Notes under the pieces: model-generated
What the model was told of the DNA's origin: nothing
What the model saw: only the letters and a program-made list of their open reading frames with translations
Database searches by the model: none
Part shown: positions 18,029 to 27,694 of the stretch, piece after piece
Numbering within the stretch: the first letter of the stretch is position 1
How the letters are laid out: each line of letters starts with the position of its first letter
Translations under genes and position numbers: made by a program
Source of the DNA: Neptunicoccus cionae
Lineage (GTDB): Bacteria > Pseudomonadota > Alphaproteobacteria > Rhodobacterales > Rhodobacteraceae
DNA: 64,000 nucleotides
Assembly (NCBI RefSeq): GCF_002860325.1
Contig: NZ_PKOJ01000002.1
Coordinates: forward strand, 558,001 to 622,000
Direction of reading: 5' to 3'

Positions 18029-18065
18029 AAACGCCAGCTGCGACGGGTAATCGTAGCTGGCGTTT
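18029..18065. terminator. Bidirectional terminator between exoD and lepA
   Basis: AAACGCCAGCT (18029–18039) pairs perfectly with AGCTGGCGTTT (18055–18065), 11 bases each, between two convergent genes. Confidence 0.85.
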
Positions 18066-18096
18066 GAAACGTTTCAGGCTGTTAGGGCAGTCCCTG

Positions 18097-19896
18097 TTAA
18101 CTATCCATCTTCAGCGCGCTGATGAAGGCTTCCTGCGGGATGTCCACCTTACCGAACTGGCGCATCTTCTTCTTACCCGCTTTCTGCTTGTCCAACAGCT
18201 TGCGTTTCCGGCTGACGTCGCCGCCGTAACATTTTGCGGTCACGTCCTTGCGCAGGGCTGAGAGGGTTTCGCGGGCAATGATACGCCCGCCAATCGCCGC
18301 CTGAATCGGTATCTTGAACATATGCTGGGGGATCAGTTCCTTCAGCTTTTCAACCATCGCGCGGCCACGGGCTTCGGCGCGGTCGGCGTGTACCATAGTG
18401 GACAACGCATCAACCGGCTCCTCGTTGACAAGGATCTGCATCTTGACCAGCTTGTCCTCGCGGTAGTCTTCCATCTGGTAGTCAAAGCTGGCGTAGCCTT
18501 TGGTGACGGATTTCAGACGGTCGTAAAAATCGAACACAACCTCGTTCAGCGGCAGATCGTAAACCACCATCGCACGGGTGCCCGCATAGGTCAGATCAAG
18601 CTGGATACCGCGGCGGTCCTGACAGAGTTTCAGCACATCCCCGAGGTATTCATCCGGCACAAGGATCGTCGCTTTGATGCGCGGTTCCTCGATATGGTCC
18701 ACATGGGTCAGGTCGGGCATGTCGGCGGGGTTATGCAGCTCTTGCACAGTGCCGTCGCGCATGTGGATATGGTAGATCACACTGGGCGCTGTGGTGATCA
18801 GTTCGATATCGTATTCCCGCTCCAGACGGTCGCGGATCACTTCAAGGTGCAGCAGGCCAAGGAAACCACAGCGGAACCCGAAACCGAGCGCGGCAGAGGT
18901 TTCCATTTCCGTGCTGAAAGACGCATCGTTCAGTGAAAGTTTTGAGATCGCTTCACGCAGGTCCTCAAATTCGGCGTTGTCCACAGGGAACAACCCACAG
19001 AAAACAACCGGCTGACTGGGCGCAAAACCGGGTAGCGGTGTTTCACAGCCCTTTTTCTCGGTGGTGATCGTATCCCCCACCTTGGTGTCGCGCACCTGTT
19101 TGATGGAAGCGGTCATGAAGCCCATTTCACCGGGTCCGAGCACGTCAATATTGTCCATCTGCGGACGGAAGACGCCGACGCGATCCACAGGATAGACCGC
19201 ATTGGTTGCCATCATGCGGATGCGGTCGCCCTTGCGAAGATACCCGTCGATTACCCGCACCAGAACCACAACGCCGAGATAGGCATCATACCAGCTGTCC
19301 ACCAGCATCGCCTTCAAGGGCGCATCTGCATTGCCGGTCGGGGCTGGCAGACGGGTAACGATGGCTTCCAGAACATCGGGGATGCCGATGCCGGTCTTGG
19401 CCGACACCATAATCGCATCAGAGGCATCAATGCCGATTACATCTTCGATCTGTTCGCACACCCGTTCCGGTTCGGACGCGGGCAGGTCGATCTTGTTCAG
19501 AACCGGCACAATGTCATGGTCCGCATCAATCGCCTGATAGACGTTAGCCAGAGTCTGCGCCTCAACCCCTTGGGTGCTGTCCACAACCAGCAAAGAACCT
19601 TCAACCGCACGCATGGAGCGGGAGACTTCATATGCAAAATCCACGTGACCGGGTGTGTCGATGAGGTTGAGGACGTAATCCTCTCCGTCAAGCGCACGAT
19701 ATTCGATCCGCACGGAGTTCGCCTTGATGGTGATCCCCCGTTCCCGTTCGATATCCATCGCGTCGAGCATCTGCTCTTTCATATCCCGATCGGCCACTGT
19801 GCCGGTGGATTGGATCAGCCGGTCCGCCAGCGTCGATTTGCCGTGGTCGATGTGGGCTACAATGGAAAAATTGCGGATTTTTGATAGGTCTGTCAT
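18097..19896 (-). CDS. lepA: Elongation factor 4 (LepA)
   Basis: 599 residues, exactly the typical LepA length from the ATG at 19896 ([22 protein letters not shown]). A ribosome-bound GTPase that back-translocates or aids initiation and assembly. G motifs [25 protein letters not shown] and NKIDLP are present, and the LepA-specific C-terminal domain ends with [18 protein letters not shown]. An open frame to 19932 exists but adds non-homologous residues. Confidence 0.97.
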   Translation of the reverse strand: MTDLSKIRNFSIVAHIDHGKSTLADRLIQSTGTVADRDMKEQMLDAMDIERERGITIKANSVRIEYRALDGEDYVLNLIDTPGHVDFAYEVSRSMRAVEGSLLVVDSTQGVEAQTLANVYQAIDADHDIVPVLNKIDLPASEPERVCEQIEDVIGIDASDAIMVSAKTGIGIPDVLEAIVTRLPAPTGNADAPLKAMLVDSWYDAYLGVVVLVRVIDGYLRKGDRIRMMATNAVYPVDRVGVFRPQMDNIDVLGPGEMGFMTASIKQVRDTKVGDTITTEKKGCETPLPGFAPSQPVVFCGLFPVDNAEFEDLREAISKLSLNDASFSTEMETSAALGFGFRCGFLGLLHLEVIRDRLEREYDIELITTAPSVIYHIHMRDGTVQELHNPADMPDLTHVDHIEEPRIKATILVPDEYLGDVLKLCQDRRGIQLDLTYAGTRAMVVYDLPLNEVVFDFYDRLKSVTKGYASFDYQMEDYREDKLVKMQILVNEEPVDALSTMVHADRAEARGRAMVEKLKELIPQHMFKIPIQAAIGGRIIARETLSALRKDVTAKCYGGDVSRKRKLLDKQKAGKKKMRQFGKVDIPQEAFISALKMDS

Positions 19897-20105
19897 GGCT
19901 CTGGATATGGATGGAAAGCCGCATTTGGTCAATGGGGATTGAACGGGCGCACGGGGTTTTCACCACAATTACGGCCCTGTGGCGCCCCACTGTCCCTTCA
20001 GCACAGGAGACCCCTGCGTTTTATTTGCGTCCTCGGGCATTTTATGGCAGAAAGCTGGGCAAAATCGGCGCAACCAGACGCCGGACAAGGGCAAAACCAG
20101 AGGAC

Positions 20106-20414
20106 ATGATGAAAAAGATTCTCGTCGCAACACTTTCCGTTTCCCTGCTGGCCACAGCAGCCCCGAGCTTTGCATTCAACAAGATCGAACGGGCGTGTAG
20201 ATCATCCGACCGGCCTGCTTCTGCCAGCCTGTGTGCTTGCATCCAACAAGTCGCCAACGTGCAACTGTCGGGGTCGGACCAGCGGCTTGCCGCGAAATTC
20301 TTCAAAGATCCGGATCTGGCACAGGAAACCCGTCAGTCCGACGACAAGCGCAAGGAAAGCTTCTGGAAGCGGTACAAAGCTTTTGGCGCAATGGCTCATA
20401 AAACCTGCGGCTGA
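20106..20414 (+). CDS. Small exported protein with conserved cysteines
   Basis: 102 residues beginning with two Met codons and a clear signal peptide (MMKKILVATLSVSLLATAAPSFA). The mature part has a CxC pair (LCACIQQVAN), an early Cys and a terminal Cys (HKTCG), so disulfides in the periplasm are likely. The segment AKFFKDPDLAQETRQSDDK is like a roseobacter family sometimes called 'arginine transporter' without evidence. AGAGG precedes the start. It is convergent with the lectin gene; function unknown. Confidence 0.8.
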   Translation: MMKKILVATLSVSLLATAAPSFAFNKIERACRSSDRPASASLCACIQQVANVQLSGSDQRLAAKFFKDPDLAQETRQSDDKRKESFWKRYKAFGAMAHKTCG

Positions 20415-20461
20415 TTTCCCTTTCGGGTGTCGAACATTCCTCGGGCCTCTGGTGAGGCCTG

Positions 20462-20860
20462 TCAGCCGCCGACTCCGCGCCGCAAGGCGCTGACCGGAAC
20501 AGCGGCACCGATAGCAGACCAACTCGCCGAAGCACGGGCGATTTTTGTGTCGTCCCATGTCACAAAGCTCAGCACGAAGCCTTCGCGTGTGACATCCTCG
20601 GCGGTGATGTTGAACCGCAGGTTCTGCGCCCGTGACGCATCAATTCCAGAAATTCCGATTGTCACATGGGGCGGGCGCTGGAACGGGGCGGCGAACGCCA
20701 CCTGAACTTTCACCGAGCGGTCGCCCTCTCCGGCCCACATCGGCTCGTTTTCGTCAACATGATTGAAAATCTCACCCGTTGCGGTGATGATCTGCATGCC
20801 CACCAAAGGAGATGTGGTTTGCTGAGAAAATGCCTGCGCCACTGCTCCGGTCCCGTCCAT
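20462..20860 (-). CDS. H-type lectin domain protein
   Basis: 132 residues. The C-terminal 80 residues match the H-type (Helix pomatia) lectin fold: VAFAAPFQRPPHVTIGISG, then the segment with ITAEDVTREGFVLSFVTWDD and the end SASWSAIGAAV. Such domains form beta-sandwich trimers that bind GalNAc-type sugars and also occur in phage and bacterial proteins. The first 45 residues are uncharacterised, with no signal peptide. It is a single gene convergent with the small exported protein. Confidence 0.8.
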   Translation of the reverse strand: MDGTGAVAQAFSQQTTSPLVGMQIITATGEIFNHVDENEPMWAGEGDRSVKVQVAFAAPFQRPPHVTIGISGIDASRAQNLRFNITAEDVTREGFVLSFVTWDDTKIARASASWSAIGAAVPVSALRRGVGG

Positions 20861-21026
20861 ATTTCCCGTTTTCTACGTGTTTTCGACAATGATAGGCCTT
20901 CGGGACAAAAAGACCAGCGGGATTTCGCGGCGGGTTGATAACGATTTTCTGAGGTTCAGACTGGTGGAAATCCTTCCAATCTGTTGATCAGGCGCAAGAA
21001 ACATTGATGCGGATACAGTCCGAACC

Positions 21027-21380
21027 CTAGCCCTCTATCACCCAATGATCATCTGACAGCGCAATCGGGATCGGGGACAAAGCACAATTTAGCCCGAAAC
21101 CCGCAACGCCCTGCCCTGTATGTGCATCAAATACCGCGTCGTGGTTGGTGCAGATCAACCGCGTTCCGTCAGCGCCAAGCACATCGCCGCGACTGTCAAG
21201 CGGCAGGAACTGATGGGGGCAGGCGTTCACGAATGCCCGCGTGCCCCCATCGTCTTTAATCACAAGGACCGGAAATTCCCCGAGCGCGAGTGCCGTTACC
21301 CCCTGCCCCAGCGCGGAGTCTTCGCACAGGGGCGTGCCGCGCGCAGGCGCATCGGGAAAATCCGTCCAGTCCAGTACCAT
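21027..21380 (-). CDS. Rieske [2Fe-2S] domain protein
   Basis: 117 residues forming a single soluble Rieske domain with the cluster ligands Cys54-Pro-His56 and Cys77-x2-His80. Such small proteins act as electron carriers for oxygenases. It starts 6 bases after the hpd stop codon on the same strand, so it is very probably co-transcribed with hpd. Confidence 0.92.
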   Translation of the reverse strand: MVLDWTDFPDAPARGTPLCEDSALGQGVTALALGEFPVLVIKDDGGTRAFVNACPHQFLPLDSRGDVLGADGTRLICTNHDAVFDAHTGQGVAGFGLNCALSPIPIALSDDHWVIEG

Positions 21381-21386
21381 AGTTGC

Positions 21387-22487
21387 TTACTCGGCCGCTT
21401 CGATCACGCCGCGTTCGATCTGGTCGGCTTCGATGCTTTCGAACAGTGCCTTAAAGTTGCCTTCGCCAAAGCCGTCGTCGCCTTTGCGCTGGATGAACTC
21501 GAAGAAGATCGGGCCAATAACGGTCTTGGAAAAGATTTGCAGCAGGATGCGGGTTTCGCCACCGTCTACAACACCTTCGCCGTCAATCAGGATACCGTGC
21601 TTTTCCATCCGCTCGATCGGCTCTTTATGGCCCTGCACGCGGTTGTGGGACATTTTGTAATACATCGGCGGTGGCGGCGGCATGAATTCCAGCCCGCGCT
21701 CGCTGATTTCATCCGTAGCACTGTAAATGTCCCTGGCGGCAACTGCGATGTGCTGGATGCCTTCCCCTTTGTATTCGCGCAGGTATTCTTCAATCTGAGA
21801 TTTGTCATCCGCGCTTTCGTTGATCGGAATACGGATACGACCACAAGGCGACGTCAATGCGCGGGACGTCAAACCCGTCACCTTGCCTGCAATGTCAAAG
21901 AAGCGGATTTCACGAAAGTTGAACGTGTCGCGGTAGAATTTATACCATGTGTCCATGTTGCCGCGGATCACATTATGGGTCAGGTGGTCCAGATAGTAGA
22001 AGCCAACGCCTTCGGGCTTTTCGCTTACGTGGAAGTCATATTCTCCGGCATAGGCATTTTCGCCCTCGCCATATGTATCGACGAAATACAGCAACGAGCC
22101 GCCGATGCCGATCACAGCAGGCACGTCCAGACATTTGTCATCACCGGTGTAGGATTCAGCCCCCATTTTCACCGCATGGTCATGGGCGTGCTGCGCATCC
22201 ACAACGCGCCATGCCATAGAAGGCGCGCAAGGACCGTGATCGTCCACAAAGCGCATACCGAAAGAGCCGGGCTCGGCGTTCAGAACATAGGTAATATCGC
22301 CCTGCTGCCACAGTTCAATCGCTTTGGTCTTGTGGGTCGCAGTGTGCTCGTAACCCATTTTTTTGAACAGCTTGCGCAATTCTTCCGGGTCGCGGTGGGC
22401 AAATTCGACGAATTCAAAACCGTCCGTGCCTGCCGGGTTTATTTCGGAAATTGTAGATTTTGGTGCATCATGTGGAAACGGGCCCAT
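21387..22487 (-). CDS. hpd: 4-hydroxyphenylpyruvate dioxygenase
   Basis: 366 residues; converts 4-hydroxyphenylpyruvate to homogentisate in tyrosine breakdown, using non-heme iron. Two vicinal-oxygen-chelate domains are seen; the metal-binding region is in the C-terminal one (YLDHLTHNV, GIQHIAVAARDI, and the final FFEFIQRKGDDGFGEGNF segment typical of HPD). A strong GGAGG site precedes the ATG at 22487; an upstream open stretch to 22586 is not needed. The divergent Lrp-type regulator probably controls it. Confidence 0.95.
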   Translation of the reverse strand: MGPFPHDAPKSTISEINPAGTDGFEFVEFAHRDPEELRKLFKKMGYEHTATHKTKAIELWQQGDITYVLNAEPGSFGMRFVDDHGPCAPSMAWRVVDAQHAHDHAVKMGAESYTGDDKCLDVPAVIGIGGSLLYFVDTYGEGENAYAGEYDFHVSEKPEGVGFYYLDHLTHNVIRGNMDTWYKFYRDTFNFREIRFFDIAGKVTGLTSRALTSPCGRIRIPINESADDKSQIEEYLREYKGEGIQHIAVAARDIYSATDEISERGLEFMPPPPPMYYKMSHNRVQGHKEPIERMEKHGILIDGEGVVDGGETRILLQIFSKTVIGPIFFEFIQRKGDDGFGEGNFKALFESIEADQIERGVIEAAE

Positions 22488-22579
22488 GGGAAACCTCCGG
22501 TTGGTGTTGCGTGTTTCCAGCATGTTACGCTTAACCGGATGCAATAGGTGCGCAAAACAGCCCCCGTCGCCAGGATTTA

Positions 22580-22608
22580 TTGACAATTTCGCGCATAAAT
22601 GTTATCAT
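22580..22608 (+). promoter_or_regulatory. Sigma-70-type promoter of the Lrp/AsnC gene
   Basis: TTGACA (22580–22585), a 17-base spacer, then TATCAT (22603–22608): 11 of 12 consensus bases. Transcription would start near 22615, 27 bases before the ATG. The AT-rich spacer lies in the hpd/lrp divergent region, where an Lrp-type operator would be expected. Confidence 0.8.
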
Positions 22609-22641
22609 TGACACACATGATCCGCACATGGAAATAACATC

Positions 22642-23121
22642 ATGCTCGATTCCGTCGACGAACGTCTTTTACGTGCATTACAGGATAATGCCACGGCCAC
22701 CGCACAGGAACTCTCTGAACGCCTGAACATGTCCGCCAGCCAGATCGGCCGGCGGCGCCAGCGGTTGGAGGCGGAGGGGTATATCACCGGCTATCACGCA
22801 CGGCTTGACGCGGCGGCGCTCGGGCTATCCGTGCAGGCCTTTGTACAGGTTTCCATGTCCGGTCACACGCCTGCAAATGCGCAGGTCTTCCAGAAACTGG
22901 CCCAAGAGCGCCCCGAGGTTGTCAGCCTCTGGACCCTCACCGGTGAGGCAGATTACATGCTGCGTGTCTATTGCCCCTCGCTGGCCGCGTTAAATGCGCT
23001 GGTCCATGATGTATTCCTTCCCCATGAGGCTGTGGCACGGGTGCAGACCAAAATCGTTATGGAGCAGCTTAAGCAAGACGCAGGTCTGCCCGTTGCGTCG
23101 GCAGCAAAACGGGTCAGATAG
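22642..23121 (+). CDS. Lrp/AsnC family transcriptional regulator
   Basis: 159 residues. The N-terminal winged helix-turn-helix (LDSVDERLLRALQDNATATA, then LNMSASQIGRRRQRLE) is followed by the RAM ligand-binding domain (VQAFVQVSM, LTGEADYMLRVYC). Divergent position to hpd suggests control by an aromatic amino acid or its keto acid. Its 3' end overlaps the convergent MFS gene by 8 bases. Confidence 0.92.
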   Translation: MLDSVDERLLRALQDNATATAQELSERLNMSASQIGRRRQRLEAEGYITGYHARLDAAALGLSVQAFVQVSMSGHTPANAQVFQKLAQERPEVVSLWTLTGEADYMLRVYCPSLAALNALVHDVFLPHEAVARVQTKIVMEQLKQDAGLPVASAAKRVR

Positions 23122-24292
23122 CAGCGCGGCGCGCCAGAACCGCCCGTTTTCGCGCCAGCCCGAGATGCACCGCCATACCGGCAGCATAAGCGATCAGGGC
23201 AAAGGCTATCAGACCACCAAATCCGAAGAGGCCGATCATGAACAAGATCATCGGCGTGCCAAGTGCATTGCCAAGATTCCCCATCTGGGCAACAGCCCCC
23301 TGTGCATGGGCGCGTGCCTCTTCTGTCGGGTTCAATGCGGGAACGGCCGAGAAATTTGCCCCCTGCACAAAACCAAGCGCTGCAAAGATCAGCACAGCAA
23401 ACACCGGATTACCCGCCGAAAGAGCAAAGCCAAGTGTCGCAAACCCTGCGCTGGCAAAACCGATCACCACTACATAAACAGGCGCGATCCAGCGTTGCAG
23501 TACGACACCCAATGTCATCGAAACGCAGATCCCGGCCAGCGGCATGATGCCAAGCACCGCTGCGCGGCTTTCTTCGGGCAGGAAGGGCGGGATCACTGTC
23601 AGGATGGCAACAAAGGTCAACGTGTAACACAGCCACGCCAGCCCCGGCGCAGCGCGGGCCGGATCGGTGTAGATATCGAAATGCTGCCGCAGAAGACCAA
23701 GGGATTTCACCGGAGCGGCGGGGTTGTCCTTCGGCAGAACGGCCCAAAGCGCCGCAGCCATCGCAAACATCCATACCGCATGGACGTAAAACAGGCTCGA
23801 CAGTCCGAATGCCGCGACCAGTGGTGTACCGAACCATGCGGTCAACGCATAGGCCACACCGAAGAATGTAGACCAGAGGCTCATGGCGAGAGGTTGGAAA
23901 CGGGGTTTAGTGATCTGCGAAATCAGCGTCGGCGCCGCTACGACAACAACCAGATGGGATAAACCTTCTATCAGCCGAACCCCGAGCATAACGCCAAGGG
24001 GCGGCAGCGCCCCTTCAATCAAAGAGGCAACCGCGCCAAGGATCATTCCCCCGATCAAGAGGCGCCGCACCCCGAAACGGGCCACCAGAACACCAGCCGT
24101 CAGACCGAAAACGATCCCCAAGAGGCTGATGCCAGACACGAGGAATCCCAGCAAAGGCCCTGCACCGCTGTTTGCGTAATGGGCTGAAAGCTCGGCAAAA
24201 ATCAGCGAGAATTTGGCAAATTGCGTGGCCGCTCCCAATCCTGCGAACCACAGGAGGAAAACGGTAAGAACGGATTTTTGCGCTTGGGTCAT
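23114..24292 (-). CDS. Major facilitator superfamily transporter
   Basis: About 392 residues with twelve predicted helices and a central cytoplasmic loop. MFS features include GLTAGVLVARFGVRRLLIGG between helices 2 and 3. Substrate unknown; exporter-like in length and layout. The start at 24292 (MTQAQKSVLT) is a choice; an in-frame ATG at 24328 would add 12 basic residues, and neither has a strong ribosome site. Confidence 0.88.
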   Translation of the reverse strand: MTQAQKSVLTVFLLWFAGLGAATQFAKFSLIFAELSAHYANSGAGPLLGFLVSGISLLGIVFGLTAGVLVARFGVRRLLIGGMILGAVASLIEGALPPLGVMLGVRLIEGLSHLVVVVAAPTLISQITKPRFQPLAMSLWSTFFGVAYALTAWFGTPLVAAFGLSSLFYVHAVWMFAMAAALWAVLPKDNPAAPVKSLGLLRQHFDIYTDPARAAPGLAWLCYTLTFVAILTVIPPFLPEESRAAVLGIMPLAGICVSMTLGVVLQRWIAPVYVVVIGFASAGFATLGFALSAGNPVFAVLIFAALGFVQGANFSAVPALNPTEEARAHAQGAVAQMGNLGNALGTPMILFMIGLFGFGGLIAFALIAYAAGMAVHLGLARKRAVLARRAAI

Positions 24293-24374
24293 GGCCGCGT
24301 TTCTGACTCTGCCGCGCAACGAGCGCAAGCGGGTAACACGCCCCCGCCCGAAGCTTTAGCAGCTTTGGTTGGGC

Positions 24375-25565
24375 CTAGGTTCCAAAGGCACGGCGATCCG
24401 GAAAGCTGTTTTCAGCCGCCAGTACCAACGCCTCTGCGACGGCGTCCACTTCGGATTCGCTTAGCCGCGCAGGCAGGCGCACATCACAAGCCCGCATCAG
24501 CATTGCGCGGGTCGCAGGAAGTTCCCGTTGCTCGGGCAGGAATTCCCAGTTCCAGAACGCCCGTGCATTGTCTTTGGACATACCGAACAATTGCACCGTC
24601 ACACCAAGGCGGGCTGCTTCTGCGACAAAAGCCTGTGCCTGCGCATCTGTCACTTCGCACAGGTTGAACTGGATACTGTCGGGGGCGCGTTCCTCCCCGT
24701 CCAGCGCTTCGGGCACCAGCAACCACGGCGTGCGATTCAATGCTGCGGCCAATCTGTCATGATTGCGTCGCCCGTCCGCAACACGGCGCGGGATTTCGGC
24801 GATTTGAGGACGGATGATCGCCGCCGACAGGTTCGAAAGGCGCAGGTTGTAAAGCGGCAGCTTGTTTTGCCAGCGGGCAAACTGGTTGCTCAGGTGGCCG
24901 TGCTTCTTCCAGTTGTGTTCATAAGCGCCGGACATGATCACGGCACGGGCCACCAGTTCTGCATCATCCGTGACAAGGATACCACCTTCCCCCGCGTTGA
25001 TCAGCTTGTAGCTCTGGAAGGAAAAACACCCCACGCGCCCGATGGTCCCGATCTTGCGCCCCTTCCATGTGGTGCCAAGGGAGTGGGCCGCATCTTCGAC
25101 CACGGGAATATCCCGTGCCTCACACAGCGCCATGATTGCATCCATATCCGATGTGTGGCCCCGCATGTGACTGACAATCACCGCCGCAATATCACTATCA
25201 AGGCGCGTCTCGAAATCTGCCAGATCAATGCGGTAGTTCTGTCCGACTTCACAAAGGACCGGTATGCAATCCGCGTGGATCACGGCAGAAGGTACTGCCG
25301 CGAAGGTAAACCCCGGAATAAGGACCCGCGCATCACGTGGCAGGCCCAGCGCCTTAAGACTGAGAAACAGGGCAGCAGAACAGCTTGAAACCGCCAGAGC
25401 GTATTTCACCCCCATCTCGGCCGCAAATTCCTGCTCCAGCAGCGTCACCGGTGCATCCTGCGCAGCGGTGTAACGGAACAGATCACCGGTTTGCAAAAGC
25501 CTCTCGATTTCGGCTTTGGCTGCGGCGGGGATGGGCTCGGCGTCATGCATGTTTGGCAGGGTCAT
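24375..25565 (-). CDS. DegT/DnrJ/EryC1/StrS family PLP aminotransferase
   Basis: 396 residues of fold-type I aminotransferase. Visible are the cofactor segment SSCSAALFLSLKALG, the VVEDAAHSLGT aspartate contacting the pyridine nitrogen, and SFQSYKLINAGEGG with the Schiff-base lysine. Family members transaminate keto-sugars for cell-surface glycans or antibiotics. No nucleotide-sugar genes are adjacent, so the substrate is open. Confidence 0.9.
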   Translation of the reverse strand: MTLPNMHDAEPIPAAAKAEIERLLQTGDLFRYTAAQDAPVTLLEQEFAAEMGVKYALAVSSCSAALFLSLKALGLPRDARVLIPGFTFAAVPSAVIHADCIPVLCEVGQNYRIDLADFETRLDSDIAAVIVSHMRGHTSDMDAIMALCEARDIPVVEDAAHSLGTTWKGRKIGTIGRVGCFSFQSYKLINAGEGGILVTDDAELVARAVIMSGAYEHNWKKHGHLSNQFARWQNKLPLYNLRLSNLSAAIIRPQIAEIPRRVADGRRNHDRLAAALNRTPWLLVPEALDGEERAPDSIQFNLCEVTDAQAQAFVAEAARLGVTVQLFGMSKDNARAFWNWEFLPEQRELPATRAMLMRACDVRLPARLSESEVDAVAEALVLAAENSFPDRRAFGT

Positions 25566-25777
25566 TTGTTCCGATTTCCTGAAAGTAACTTTCAGGATTG
25601 ATAAAGAACCTTTGTTACAAACCCAAGACGTTTGTTTGAAAACCGGCTGACATTTGCCGCCCGATGCGGACGGACACTTATGAATATGCCCGTTCCGCAA
25701 CTATTTGCGGCATTTGCACTTGTTTGGACCAGCAAACCGCATACCCTAGACGAAGCGCTCTAATTCACAGGAATTTT

Positions 25778-27694
25778 ATGGACAGCTTTCTCCTTCAGGC
25801 CTCGATTTATCTGGCCGCAGCCGTCGTGGCGGTGCCATTGGCAAAACGGGCCGGACTTGGCTCTATCCTCGGATATCTGGTAGCAGGTGTTCTGATCGGG
25901 CCGGTGTTCGGACTGGTGGGAAGTGAAACCAAAGATCTGCAACATTTTGCAGAATTCGGTGTGGTGATGATGCTGTTCATCGTTGGGCTGGAACTGGAAC
26001 CAAAGGCGCTGTGGGACATGCGCCACCGGCTGATCGGGCTTGGCGGGCTACAAGTGGTGCTGACCACACTTGCGATCAGCGCCGCCTTCTTTTCCTTTGG
26101 CCAGCCATGGCATATTTCCGTGGCAATCGGTCTGATTTTTGCCCTGTCATCTACCGCCATCGTGGTGCAGACGCTGAACGAGAAACGCCTGATGCAGACA
26201 CATGGCGGCCGTTCGGCGTTTTCGGTGCTGCTGACGCAGGATATTGCCGTGATCCCGATGCTGGCGCTGATCCCGCTGCTGGCAGTTGGCGACTTTAGCA
26301 ACTTTGCCAGCCACGGAACGGACGACCACTCGGAAATGTCCCTGATTGCAGGTCTTCCTGGCTGGGGGGTAACACTGGTTACGCTTGGCGCGGTCGGTGC
26401 TGTAATCCTGTTCGGGATCTACTGTACCCGCCCGATCTTTCACTTTATCGCCAAGGCCCGGCTGCCTGAAATTTTCACCGCAGTTGCGCTTTTGCTGGTG
26501 GTGGGCATTGCTCTGCTGATGTCACTTGTCGGCCTCTCCCCCGCGCTTGGAACATTCCTTGCAGGGGTCGTGCTTGCAAACTCGGAATACCGGCACGAAC
26601 TGGAAACGGATATCCAGCCCTTTAAAGGCCTGTTGCTCGGGCTGTTTTTTATAACCGTCGGCGCAGGTATCAATTTCGAAGTCCTCTGGGAGCATCTGGC
26701 GTGGATACTCGGCATGACGCTGATCATGATGGTGATCAAAGGTCTGGTGCTTGCGGGGCTCAGCGTGTTGTTCAAGTTGAAGGGGCGCGACCAATGGCTG
26801 TTCATCCTGTCGCTGGCCCAAGCCGGTGAATTCGGCTTTGTCATGCTATCCACGACCGTGCAGACCAGCGTGATCCCTTATGCACTGTCCCAGCAGCTCT
26901 TGTTGATTATCGCACTGTCCATGCTGCTGACCCCACTGCTGTTTATCGTTTATGACCATCTGTCCCGCCGGATGAAGGATGACACCCAGCACCATGAGGA
27001 AGACACAATAGACGAGGAAGGCACGGTTATTATCGTGGGCATCGGCCGGTTCGGGCAGATCGTGAACCGGCTGGCTCTGGCGACGGGGATCAAAACAGTG
27101 GTGATCGACCATAAGATCGACCAGATCGATGCAATGCGGCGCTTCGGCGTGAAAGGGTATTTCGGCGATCCTACCCGTCCCGACATGATGCACGCTGCCG
27201 GTTTGATGAGCGCAAAAATTCTGGTGGTTGCGGTGGACGATAAGGCGGCGGCAGTCAAACTGGTGGATCACGCCCGCAAGGAACGTCCGGATCTCTACAT
27301 CATCGCCCGTGCCTATGACCGTGATCATGTTTACCATCTGTACCGCGCCGGAGCGGATGAGATCATCCGCGAAACCTTTGACAGTGCAATGCGGGCCGGC
27401 AAGAAGATGCTGCAAGGTATGGGCTGGCCCGAATATGAGGCTGAACGCGCCCACGATCAGTTCTTTGAGGCAGACCGCCACGCGCTGGCCGAACTGGCAG
27501 AGCTTTGGGACCCCAACATCCCGAACGAAAAGAACGAGAAATACGTGGCCCGTGCGCGGGAGGTCAATTCGGACCTTTACACCAGTTTTCTGTCCAATCT
27601 GACCAAGATTGTAGAGAACGACGAGGAGATAGACTTTCCGCCCACCAATGAATCTGCCGATCTGATCGCAAAAGAGGAAGCCGCCGACCGCTGA
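25778..27694 (+). CDS. Kef-type monovalent cation:proton antiporter (CPA2) with TrkA-N domain
   Basis: 638 residues. The N-terminal 380 or so form the twelve-helix exchanger (GSILGYLVAGVLIGPVFGL, then the core helices with LALSSTAIVVQTL-type signature). A RCK/TrkA-N domain begins near residue 416 with the nucleotide motif IIVGIGRFGQIVNRLA. In KefB/KefC this domain gates K+ efflux by glutathione adducts. A Kef-type role is likely; ancillary KefF/G is absent. The ATG at 25778 follows AGGAA. Its stop abuts that of the convergent HyuA gene. Confidence 0.92.
   Translation: MDSFLLQASIYLAAAVVAVPLAKRAGLGSILGYLVAGVLIGPVFGLVGSETKDLQHFAEFGVVMMLFIVGLELEPKALWDMRHRLIGLGGLQVVLTTLAISAAFFSFGQPWHISVAIGLIFALSSTAIVVQTLNEKRLMQTHGGRSAFSVLLTQDIAVIPMLALIPLLAVGDFSNFASHGTDDHSEMSLIAGLPGWGVTLVTLGAVGAVILFGIYCTRPIFHFIAKARLPEIFTAVALLLVVGIALLMSLVGLSPALGTFLAGVVLANSEYRHELETDIQPFKGLLLGLFFITVGAGINFEVLWEHLAWILGMTLIMMVIKGLVLAGLSVLFKLKGRDQWLFILSLAQAGEFGFVMLSTTVQTSVIPYALSQQLLLIIALSMLLTPLLFIVYDHLSRRMKDDTQHHEEDTIDEEGTVIIVGIGRFGQIVNRLALATGIKTVVIDHKIDQIDAMRRFGVKGYFGDPTRPDMMHAAGLMSAKILVVAVDDKAAAVKLVDHARKERPDLYIIARAYDRDHVYHLYRAGADEIIRETFDSAMRAGKKMLQGMGWPEYEAERAHDQFFEADRHALAELAELWDPNIPNEKNEKYVARAREVNSDLYTSFLSNLTKIVENDEEIDFPPTNESADLIAKEEAADR

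Noticed and set aside
21120-22547. 475-codon open frame on the plus strand opposite hpd
   Set aside because: Mirror frame of the hpd and Rieske genes, which carry clear motifs; no homology.
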